The position numbers were made by a program, and so were the translations under genes. Positions 6,901 through 12,883 of a stretch of 12,883 nucleotides of DNA are shown piece by piece; the first letter of the stretch is position 1, and every line of letters begins with the position of its first letter. Location of the stretch: assembly GCA_027053375.1 (NCBI GenBank), contig JALUJC010000103.1, positions 1-12,883 on the forward strand. The letters run 5' to 3'. The notes beneath the pieces are model-generated. The model was not told where the DNA came from and did not search any database. It saw only the letters and a list, made by a program, of their open reading frames with translations. The DNA is from Caldifarciminota bacterium (GTDB lineage: Bacteria; Hydrothermota; Hydrothermia; S141-80).

Positions 6901-8318
6901 TCCTGGAGCATCTTCCGGGCCTCCCGGATGCTGGTGGCCGCACCGGTTTCCTCCAGTTTCCTTTCAACCAGCGGACGGAACAGCTCAATGGCCATCTCCT
7001 TGGGCAACCCCACCTGATGAAGTTTTAGATGCGGCCCCACCACAATCACCGAACGTCCGGAATAGTCCACCCTTTTGCCCAGCAGGTTCCTCCGAAGCAA
7101 TCCTTTCTTACCGCGAAGGTTGTCAGAAAGCGATTTCAGCTTGCGTCCCCGTTTGCCCGAGACGGGTCGCCGGCGCCGGGAGTTGTCCAGCAGCGCATCC
7201 ACGGCCTCCTGAAGCAACCGCTTCTCATTGTTGAGAATCAACTCGGGGGCACGGATTTCCATCAGATACTTCAGCCGATTGTTCCGCGTGATCACCCGGC
7301 GATAAAGATCATTGATGTCGCTGGTGGCATAGCGGTTACCCTCCAGCGGGACCAGCGGGCGAAGATCGGGGGGGATTACAGGAAGAACCGTCAGAATCAT
7401 CCATTCCGGTCGGTTCCCGGACTGCAGAAACGCATCCACGATCTTGATCTTTTTCAGAATCCGCGTGTGCGCCACCGGGCTGGTTTCATACTGCAGACGC
7501 GCCTTGAGTTCGGCATGCAGCGCCTCAAGCCGTTCCGGCGTAAACTCCCGGAGTAACATCTGGATGGGTTCCGCACCCATCCTGGCGTTCAGGTCCTCAT
7601 AACCGTAGGAGGACGTCAGCTCTTTGACCACCGCCTCCACATCGGCATGCTTGTCCTGCAGCTTGCGGAGCTTCTGCACCTCATCCATGGTCACCAGCGC
7701 CAGGCCCCCACGGAGAATCCGGTACTCCGCCTCGGAGAGGACGGTCCCCTTGCGGATCTCCTTCGTGGGGATTTTTTGTGCCAGCGCACGGAAAGACTCG
7801 GCCACAGCATGAAAGGCTTTGCCAAACCCCTGGACCCTGGAGGCCACCGCCTGAAGGGTGGTTTTCATCTGCTGAAAAGCATCTTCTGGCGTAGAACCCG
7901 GATCCACCACGATATAGGCATCATAGTGAAGAATGGCTTCCAGGTCCTTCAGGGTCAGATCCAGCAAAAGCGCAATGGGGGATGGGGTTACTTTGTAATA
8001 CCAGATGTGTGCCACGGGGACCGCCAGTTCGATATGTCCCATTCGTTCGCGACGCACCGTGGAAGATGTCACCTCCACCCCGCAACGGTCGCAGACCAGC
8101 CCTTTGAATCGTTTCCCCTTGTACTTCCCGCACCCGCATTCGTGATCCTTGACCGGACCGAAGATCCGCTCGCAGAACAGTCCCCCGGGTTCGGGTTTCT
8201 GCGTACGGTAGTTGATGGTTTCTGCCCGGGTGACCTCACCATGACTCCAGCGAAGAATCGCTTCCGGCGAGGCTAGCCGGAGACGGATCCCGACCATCTC
8301 GGTGGGCTTAATGTCCAT
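3960..8318 (-). CDS. rpoC: DNA-directed RNA polymerase subunit β'
   Basis: This is the clamp and active-site subunit of RNA polymerase. From the ATG at 8318 it is 1452 residues. The N-terminal zinc ribbon has Cys61, Cys63, Cys76 and Cys79 ('CGCG...CDRC'). The catalytic Mg2+ loop 'NADFDGDQM' (528-536) supplies Asp530, Asp532 and Asp534. The bridge helix is at about 785-815 ('[19 protein letters not shown]'). The second zinc site uses Cys886, Cys960, Cys967 and Cys970. The trigger loop (about 982-1011, '[19 protein letters not shown]') runs without the large enterobacterial insertion. The C-terminus ends shortly after '[14 protein letters not shown]'. Residues about 140-240 are longer and more helical than in E. 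coli. A GTG directly upstream (8321) is an alternative start: a GGAG site at 8328-8331 lies 9 nt from the ATG and 6 nt from the GTG. The gene overlaps the rpoB stop by 11 nt and its own stop overlaps the next ORF by 8 nt. Confidence 0.98.
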   Translation of the reverse strand: MDIKPTEMVGIRLRLASPEAILRWSHGEVTRAETINYRTQKPEPGGLFCERIFGPVKDHECGCGKYKGKRFKGLVCDRCGVEVTSSTVRRERMGHIELAVPVAHIWYYKVTPSPIALLLDLTLKDLEAILHYDAYIVVDPGSTPEDAFQQMKTTLQAVASRVQGFGKAFHAVAESFRALAQKIPTKEIRKGTVLSEAEYRILRGGLALVTMDEVQKLRKLQDKHADVEAVVKELTSSYGYEDLNARMGAEPIQMLLREFTPERLEALHAELKARLQYETSPVAHTRILKKIKIVDAFLQSGNRPEWMILTVLPVIPPDLRPLVPLEGNRYATSDINDLYRRVITRNNRLKYLMEIRAPELILNNEKRLLQEAVDALLDNSRRRRPVSGKRGRKLKSLSDNLRGKKGLLRRNLLGKRVDYSGRSVIVVGPHLKLHQVGLPKEMAIELFRPLVERKLEETGAATSIREARKMLQERNEKIWAILEEVTKNHPVLLNRAPTLHRPSIQAFEPVLVEGKAIQIHPLVCNAYNADFDGDQMAVFVPILPEAQLESYMFILSPHNIISPAHGRPLASASQDMVIGINWMTKVRDQEGAEPRTFYSLEDLYLAHEHGYVTYHTPIRLPAQLPFFQERKLLYTSRTREAPMPASGWIETTPGRVFFNQMFPKELGYHNYEFRKKDISELVTRIFRRLGLRATAEFLEKMKDIGFRNATRSGLTFGMDDMVVPAEKPEMIQKAIRAVEKIEKNFRNGMISRAERYQKILDVWTRTTDAVKRAMMKALEESMGGFNPIFMMVHSGARGNEDQVRQVVGMRGLMARPTRSKNELGDFIETPIISNFKEGLSVLEYFISTHGARKGLSDTALKTADAGYLTRRLVDVAQEVVVTCDDCGTLRGRKITSLREGETVVEPLDERIMGRVAVTDVVHPDTGEVIVREGEAITPELAQKIVDAGIDEVEVRSVLYCEARHGVCAKCYGWNLATGRMVETGEAVGVIAAQSIGEPGTQLTLRTFHTGGAAERMTQEPVIRAPFDGTVSFENVQAIQRSEGGRIVVSKQGRLVISSGDRRRTFDLPHGAFLMVEDGQKVKKGELLAEWEAYALPMIATQPGKVVFEGLVEGITLKESVEAGKIEKVVEVDRQRRHHPMIKIVDPTTGEVKEQIPLVHQARLVVEEGAEVRPGEILARLPREISQTRDITGGLPRVEELFEARSPRRKAIVAEITGRVSITLDQEKHAYLVRIQGPKRKKDYRIPFGRYLLVADGDYIEAGTPITVGPVDPNDLLRIKGREFVQEFLLDQIQQVYRMSGVSINDKHIEVIVRQMLRRVRIEDPGDTPFIQGDIVDQAEVREKNQEVVRKRGKPARFRPVLLGLTRASLTTDSFIAAASFQETTKVLSQAAIAGKVDPLKGLKENVIIGSLIPAGTGFPKFRTMEVEAPIEEVVKEEPVQVTPLSEDEKEVA

Positions 8319-11300
8319 CACGGGAATCTCCCCCTTTTTGGGTCTTTTTCTTGGTCAGAATCTCCACATCCAGGCCCAGACCCCGCAACTCCTGGACGAG
8401 CACGTTGAAGGAGGCGGGAATGCGCGGTTCCGGCGGTTCTTCCCCTTTAATCAACGCACGGTAAAGATCATTCCGACCATGAATGTCGTCGGATTTGATG
8501 GTGAGCATTTCCTGGAGCGTATAGGATGCCCCATGCCCCTCCAGGGCCCACACCTCCATCTCACCGAAACGCTGTCCACCGAAACGCGCTTTACCGCCCA
8601 CGGGCTGCTGGGTGATCAGGGAATACGGCCCGGTGGCGCGTGCGTGGATCTTGTCTTCCACCATATGGACCAGCTTCATGATGTACATGTACCCCACCGT
8701 TGCCGGTGCCTCGAAATACTCACCTGTTTTCCCATCCCGTAGCCGAACCTTTCCGGAGGGATCCAGCCCCAGACCTTCCAGCTTTTTCTTGATATCCTCA
8801 ATGGTGAGGCTCTCAAAGGCTGGACAGGCAAAACGGACCCCTTCCTCCACGAGACGTCGGGCAAGATGGAGCACTTCCTCATCCGAAAGCTGTTCCACCC
8901 AGCGTTTCTGCTCAGGATGACGGGCGTTTTCATATGCGAGTTCCAGCACCGCACGGATACCCTCTATCGGTGCCCCCTGATCCAGCAGACGCCGAAGAGC
9001 CTCTCGCGTTTCATGCGCCACACGACCCAGGACGGTTTCCAGAATCTGACCCACATTCATTCGGGAGGGCACCCCCAGCGGATTCAGAACCACATCCACC
9101 GGGGTCCCATCCTCCATGAAGGGCATGTCCTCCACGGGTGCGATCACGGAAACAACACCCTTGTTTCCGTGACGTCCTGCCAGCTTATCGCCCACCTGAA
9201 TTTTCCGTTTCTGGGCGATGTAGATCTTGATCAGCTGGAGCACACCGACCGGCAGGTTGTCCCCGCGTTCAATACGGTTCAGCTCATCCTCATAGCGGTG
9301 ATACAGACGCTCCATATGGCTCTTGGTCCGCTCCAGCAGAGCTTCAAAGGCCTCTCCGGCTTTCCGATCCCGAATCAGATCCGCCTGAAAAGGCAACTCT
9401 ACCTGGTAGGACATGGGCTTGAAGAAGGGATGGTCTTCCAGGAACTCCTCGGTGATCCTGTCTCCCTTCCGGAGGACCGTTCGCCCGTAGATGTCGGTCC
9501 AGTCCTTGACCAGCTTTTTCCCCACCAGGTATGTGCGTGCCGCCTCTCTCAGGGTCTCCAGAAGAACGGCGGTCTGGTGGCGAAATTCCTGCTCCGCACG
9601 CCGCTTTTTCTCCTCCGCAAGCCGGTGAGAAAGAGGGTCATCCTTTCTGCGGGAGAGCACCACCACATCCGCCACCACCCCGTGCACATCGGTGGGCACC
9701 CGCAGCGAGGTGTCCCGCACATCCTTGGCCTTTTCCTGGAAGATGCTGAGGATCAGACGCTCTTCCGGCGTGAGTTCGCGTTCTCCCTTGGGGGTCACCT
9801 TCCCCACCAGGATGTCGTCCGGTTTCACCTCTGCCCCGATGCGCACAATTCCGTATTCATCCAGATTGCGGAGCGCATCCTCCGAGACGTACGGCAGATC
9901 CCGTGTAACCTCCTCGGGACCAAGCTTGGTTTCCCGGACCTGGACCTCCAGTTCCAGAACATGGACGGAGGTCAGGAGATCCTCTCGAAGCACGCGCTCT
10001 GAAATGGCGATGGCATCCTCGAAGTTTGTGCCATACCAGGGCAAAAAGGCCACAAGCAGATTCCGGCCATGGGCAAGCTCTCCACGATGCGTCGCCGACG
10101 CATCCGCCAGAACCTGCCCTCGCGCCACACGATCCCCGGGTTTGACCAGGGGACGTTGATGAATCAGCGTGTTCTGGTTGGAACGCTGGAAGTTGATCAG
10201 TTCATACACGTCAATGGGCTCAGAGAGGGGATGGCCGGTGTCTTCGGTCGCTTCCACCACAATGCGGCGGGCATCCGCTTCCCGAACCACACCCGCGCGA
10301 CGTGCCACCACCACGCTTCCCGAATCCCTGGCCACCTTGGCTTCCAGACCCGTCCCGACCAGCGGCGGTTCAGGATTCAGCAGTGGAACAGCCTGCCGCT
10401 GCATGTTGGATCCCATCAAAGCACGGTTCGCGTCATCATGCTCCAGGAAGGGGATCAGGGCAGCCGACGGCGAGACCACCTGACGTGGAGAAACGTCAAT
10501 GTAGTCAATATCTTTCGGATTGGCAAGTTTGTATCCCCCGGCATGTCGGACCCACACCTCTTTGGCCGTGATTTTCCCGGTCTCCGGATCAAAGGGCGTA
10601 TCAGCTGCCGCAATCATGTACCGGGACTCCCCATAGGGTGTCAGCCGCACCACCTTCCACCGCCCATCCTTCTCCTTTTGAAGACGACCGTTCTTGACCT
10701 TGATCAGCGGGGTGGTAATAAACCCGAGGGGATCCACGGAGGCATAGGTGGTCAGGGACGCGATCAGACCGATGTTCTGCCCTTCCGGGGTTTCAATAGG
10801 GCACAGTCGGCCATACTGAGAAGGGTGAACATCACGCACCTCAAAACCAGCCGTGGTGCGGGTGAGCCCGCCCCGACCCAGGGCTGAAATCCTCCGTTTG
10901 TGGGTCAGCTCGGCCAGTGGATTGGTCTGATCCAGAAATTGGGAAAGGCGTTCCGTGGTAAAGAAAGAGAGAATGATTCCGGTAATCTGCCTGGGATTGA
11001 CCAGCTTCTTGGGAGTTACCCCGCTTTCTTTTTCAAGAAGAATCCGTTCCTTGATGGTGGGCACCATCCGCTGGAGTGCCATCAAAAACTGCTCGGCGAT
11101 CAACTCTCCAGCACGGCGGATGCGGCGATTGGACAGATCATCCACGTCATCTTCACTTTCCTTCCCGACATAGAGCTCCAGCACTCGCCGGAAGATGGCG
11201 ATCAGATCCTGACGGGTCAGCACCACATGGTCCGCAGGTGGTTGTTCCAGACCGAGTTCCTCATGGCGGAGTCGCTGGTTGAGTTTGAAGCGTCCCACAC

Positions 11301-12309
11301 TGTCCAGGAAAAAGCGTGAACGGGAGAAGAAGAACTCTTCAATATACTGCACAGCCTCGGCCTGGGATTTGGGCGGGGTATACCGGAGTGTCCGGTAAAT
11401 ATTGGCCAGGGCACTCTCGTAATCCTTCAAACGATCATGGCGGAAAGTGTTGACCACCACCTCCGTTCGGGGATCCTGAAGGTCCAGCACCCTGACCGTC
11501 TTCCGCCTGTGTTCCTTCAGCCAGCGGATGACATCCTCGTCCACTTCCGTCAGGAGCTGGTACACCTCCACACCCGTCTCTTCGTCAAAAAGGGATTCTG
11601 CCAGGATCCAGTGCCCGGGTTCCAGATCAGAAACCTTCTTTTCCTCCGGAGGCAGCAGGGTTTGAATAACCTCCTCATGGGTCTTGAACCCCAGCGCGCG
11701 CAGAAATCGTGTGATGGGGATCTTTCTACGCTTGGATACCACCACGGCCATCTGTTTGGAACCATCGATGTAGATTTCCACCCAGGGACCGCGGTAGGGC
11801 ACGAGCAATGCCCGCCAGCTGGTGGCACCCCGCGCTTCTGTTTCCAGGTACACACCGGGGCTCCGGTGAATCTGACTCACGATCACCCGCTCCACCCCGT
11901 TAATCACAAAGGTGCCGCCTTCGGTCATATAGGGCAGGTCGGCAAAATAGACCTCCTGCTCCACCATCTCCTGGACCTGGCGGTTCTCGTCCAGATGAAG
12001 AACGCGCAGCGTGACCCAGATGGGCACCGAATAGGTCAGGTTTTTCCGCTTGCACTCTTCTGGTGTGAATCGTGGCTGACCCACGCGGTACCTGACATAC
12101 TCCACACGGTATTCCCCATGCATGTCCTCGATGGGAAAGATCTCACGGAAAAGCGCTTCGAGGCCGCGGTTTTCACGCTTGTTCGGCGGAACGTTCTCCT
12201 GAAGAAACTGTTCAAAGGACTCCCTTTGAACAATCAGGAGATTGGGCATGGGGTACTTTTCTGCGGGTACCCCGATCCGGATGGGTTCAAGGTGATTCAT
12301 GAACTTCAT
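8308..12309 (-). CDS. rpoB: DNA-directed RNA polymerase subunit β
   Basis: This is the β subunit, 1333 residues (E. coli has 1342). Recognisable parts in order are the N-terminal protrusion/lobe with 'MTEGGTFVINGVERVIVSQ' (128-146), the rifampicin pocket and fork region (451-515, ending in 'CPIETPEGQNIGLI'), and 'NFEDAIAISERV' (762-773). After these come the active-site block 'GDKLAGRHGNKGV' (1040-1052) with Lys1042 and Lys1050, equivalent to E. coli Lys1065 and Lys1073, and the C-terminal clamp 'GGKARFGGQRFGEMEVWALE' (1238-1257). The ATG at 12309 is preceded by GGAGG at 12319-12323, 9 nt away. An in-frame ATG at codon 4 is a less well placed alternative. Several pocket residues normally near-invariant are changed (Glu453, Arg454, Arg479, Thr485, Thr486), while Gln457, Asp460, His470, Arg473, Ser475 and Leu477 are kept. 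Its stop lies inside the rpoC start. Confidence 0.98.
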   Translation of the reverse strand: MKFMNHLEPIRIGVPAEKYPMPNLLIVQRESFEQFLQENVPPNKRENRGLEALFREIFPIEDMHGEYRVEYVRYRVGQPRFTPEECKRKNLTYSVPIWVTLRVLHLDENRQVQEMVEQEVYFADLPYMTEGGTFVINGVERVIVSQIHRSPGVYLETEARGATSWRALLVPYRGPWVEIYIDGSKQMAVVVSKRRKIPITRFLRALGFKTHEEVIQTLLPPEEKKVSDLEPGHWILAESLFDEETGVEVYQLLTEVDEDVIRWLKEHRRKTVRVLDLQDPRTEVVVNTFRHDRLKDYESALANIYRTLRYTPPKSQAEAVQYIEEFFFSRSRFFLDSVGRFKLNQRLRHEELGLEQPPADHVVLTRQDLIAIFRRVLELYVGKESEDDVDDLSNRRIRRAGELIAEQFLMALQRMVPTIKERILLEKESGVTPKKLVNPRQITGIILSFFTTERLSQFLDQTNPLAELTHKRRISALGRGGLTRTTAGFEVRDVHPSQYGRLCPIETPEGQNIGLIASLTTYASVDPLGFITTPLIKVKNGRLQKEKDGRWKVVRLTPYGESRYMIAAADTPFDPETGKITAKEVWVRHAGGYKLANPKDIDYIDVSPRQVVSPSAALIPFLEHDDANRALMGSNMQRQAVPLLNPEPPLVGTGLEAKVARDSGSVVVARRAGVVREADARRIVVEATEDTGHPLSEPIDVYELINFQRSNQNTLIHQRPLVKPGDRVARGQVLADASATHRGELAHGRNLLVAFLPWYGTNFEDAIAISERVLREDLLTSVHVLELEVQVRETKLGPEEVTRDLPYVSEDALRNLDEYGIVRIGAEVKPDDILVGKVTPKGERELTPEERLILSIFQEKAKDVRDTSLRVPTDVHGVVADVVVLSRRKDDPLSHRLAEEKKRRAEQEFRHQTAVLLETLREAARTYLVGKKLVKDWTDIYGRTVLRKGDRITEEFLEDHPFFKPMSYQVELPFQADLIRDRKAGEAFEALLERTKSHMERLYHRYEDELNRIERGDNLPVGVLQLIKIYIAQKRKIQVGDKLAGRHGNKGVVSVIAPVEDMPFMEDGTPVDVVLNPLGVPSRMNVGQILETVLGRVAHETREALRRLLDQGAPIEGIRAVLELAYENARHPEQKRWVEQLSDEEVLHLARRLVEEGVRFACPAFESLTIEDIKKKLEGLGLDPSGKVRLRDGKTGEYFEAPATVGYMYIMKLVHMVEDKIHARATGPYSLITQQPVGGKARFGGQRFGEMEVWALEGHGASYTLQEMLTIKSDDIHGRNDLYRALIKGEEPPEPRIPASFNVLVQELRGLGLDVEILTKKKTQKGGDSRDGH

Positions 12310-12316
12310 CCCCTAT

Positions 12317-12323
12317 CCCCTCC
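12317..12323 (-). promoter_or_regulatory. rpoB ribosome binding site, possibly in a small hairpin
   Basis: On the minus strand this reads GGAGGGG, with its GGAGG core 9 nt before the rpoB ATG. A CCCC run at 12326-12329 could pair with GGGG at 12317-12320 across a 5-nt loop and partly mask the site. The binding site is clear; any control by the hairpin is conjecture. Confidence 0.6.
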
Positions 12324-12351
12324 ATGGGGTTGGATGGGTATGTTTAGCATA

Positions 12352-12385
12352 GACAGACCACCGGGGCGCGCCCCGGTGGCTTGTC
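12352..12385 (-). promoter_or_regulatory. GC-rich inverted repeat in the rplL-rpoB spacer (candidate attenuator)
   Basis: Positions 12358-12379 are a perfect 22-bp palindrome made of CCACCGGGGCG followed by its reverse complement. After a G-U pair and one mismatch, flanking GACA/TGTC pair for four more base pairs. In RNA this would be a very stable hairpin with a short loop. No T-run follows it on the minus strand, so it is not a standard intrinsic terminator. E. coli has a partial terminator and RNase III processing site in the same spacer, which makes attenuation or transcript processing plausible. A DNA-binding site is also possible. Confidence 0.5.
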
Positions 12386-12406
12386 CGGTTCTCTGTCCCT
12401 GCTTCA

Positions 12407-12431
12407 AAACGGGATCATGGTGCGCCCGTTT
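12407..12431 (-). promoter_or_regulatory. Second, weaker hairpin in the rplL-rpoB spacer
   Basis: On the minus strand AAACGGG pairs with CCCGTTT across an 11-nt loop, 20 nt after the rplL stop. The 3' arm runs into TTTTG, so it resembles a weak terminator, but both the stem and the T-run are short. It could help make rplL expression exceed rpoB. Beyond these two hairpins the 141-bp spacer shows no promoter that I can defend. Confidence 0.3.
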
Positions 12432-12450
12432 CTGGATGCGGGCCGGTCGA

Positions 12451-12879
12451 TCACTTCACCTCTACCGTCGCCCCGATGGCCTCAAATTTCTTCTTGATCT
12501 CTTCGGCCTCTTCCTTGGAGACGCCTTCTTTTACGGGCTTCGGCAGATTCTCCACGAGCTCCTTCGCCTCTTTGAGACCGAGGCCGGTGAGCGCACGAAC
12601 TTCCTTCAGCGCCGCGATTTTCTTATCGGCCGGCACAGCGGTAAGAATCACGTCAAACTCGGTCTTTTCCTCCGCTGCACCCGCCGCAGCACCCGCGGCG
12701 GCACCCGGTGCTGCCGCCACGGCAGCCACAGGCATCTGTGCACTCACACCGAATCGGTCCTCCAGCTCCTTCACGAGCTCGGGCGCCGCCGTCGCCAGCC
12801 GCTGCATGTAGCGCGAATAGCGCGCCCACAGCACCCGCCCCGGCACGCGGTCGCCCGCCCGGATGCCGTCCTTCGCCAT
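12451..12879 (-). CDS. rplL: 50S ribosomal protein L7/L12, with abnormal N-terminus at the window edge
   Basis: L7/L12 forms the ribosomal stalk that recruits translation GTPases. The C-terminal domain is unmistakable (about residues 70-142, '[19 protein letters not shown]' and '[17 protein letters not shown]', ending 'GATVEVK'). It is preceded by an Ala/Gly/Pro-rich hinge (48-70) and by '[14 protein letters not shown]' (34-47), the end of the usual N-terminal dimerisation domain. Residues 1-33 do not look like L7/L12: the expected short leader and 'LTVLE'-type helix are replaced by an Arg-rich segment whose codons end almost only in G or C. The frame is open to the right edge, with only GAG in frame before the ATG at 12879, so this ATG may not be the true start. 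At 142 residues it exceeds the usual 120-130. The main part of rplL is certain; the first ~100 nt may belong to something else. rplL upstream of rpoB is the standard bacterial order. Confidence 0.88.
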   Translation of the reverse strand: MAKDGIRAGDRVPGRVLWARYSRYMQRLATAAPELVKELEDRFGVSAQMPVAAVAAAPGAAAGAAAGAAEEKTEFDVILTAVPADKKIAALKEVRALTGLGLKEAKELVENLPKPVKEGVSKEEAEEIKKKFEAIGATVEVK

Positions 12880-12883
12880 CTCG

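Noticed and set aside
3819..7028. Very long plus-strand open frame (1069 codons) opposite rpoC
   Set aside because: It lies wholly antisense to the conserved rpoC frame and has a His/Gly/Pro-rich composition typical of reverse-complement reading of a GC-rich gene. It shows no recognisable domain. It is a shadow frame.
8866..10002. 378-codon plus-strand open frame opposite rpoB
   Set aside because: It is opposite the catalytic part of rpoB and has the same His-rich antisense signature. No independent evidence supports it.
12340..12400. Promoter for rpoB in the rplL-rpoB spacer
   Set aside because: A TATGCT-like hexamer occurs on the minus strand near 12346, but the position for a -35 box falls inside the GC-rich palindrome and does not match. 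I cannot support a promoter.

Overview
The window looks like a bacterial chromosome segment of moderately high GC. It holds the RNA polymerase β/β' locus on the minus strand, and the ends of a glycosyltransferase locus converge on it from the left. The minus-strand genes, in order of transcription, are rplL (12879-12451), rpoB (12309-8308), rpoC (8318-3960), a small uncharacterised ORF (3967-3614), a HARP-type RNA-free ribonuclease P (3660-3043) and thiI (3053-1533). The plus strand carries the 3' end of one GT4-like glycosyltransferase (1-410) and a complete second one (407-1627). I recognise no mobile element, CRISPR array, tRNA or rRNA gene, and no stretch over 300 bases lacks a gene.

From rpoB to thiI every gene overlaps the next: 11 nt at rpoB/rpoC, 8 nt at rpoC/small ORF, 47 nt at small ORF/HARP and 11 nt at HARP/thiI. 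This suggests one transcript with coupled translation. The only real spacer is 141 bp between rplL and rpoB. It contains a strong GC-rich palindrome, placed where E. coli has its rplL-rpoB attenuator. The distal genes add tRNA 5' maturation (HARP) and tRNA 4-thiouridine modification (ThiI) to the transcription machinery, so RNA polymerase and tRNA processing may be co-regulated here.

The most interesting gene is the HARP homologue. Homologues are known from Aquifex, many archaea and scattered bacteria. This one keeps all four acidic residues expected in the active site. Other points worth checking are the divergent rifampicin-pocket and fork residues in RpoB, a helical expansion near the N-terminus of RpoC, a ThiI whose tail is read out of the opposing glycosyltransferase gene, and an abrupt 76% GC segment at the right edge. 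That segment gives RplL an abnormal N-terminus and may be an assembly chimera.

Taxonomy is uncertain. All genes are clearly bacterial in type. RpoC lacks the large trigger-loop insertion of enterobacteria. HARP hints at a lineage related to, or exchanging genes with, thermophiles. The small ORF reminds me of Chloroflexota proteins, but that is recollection, not evidence.
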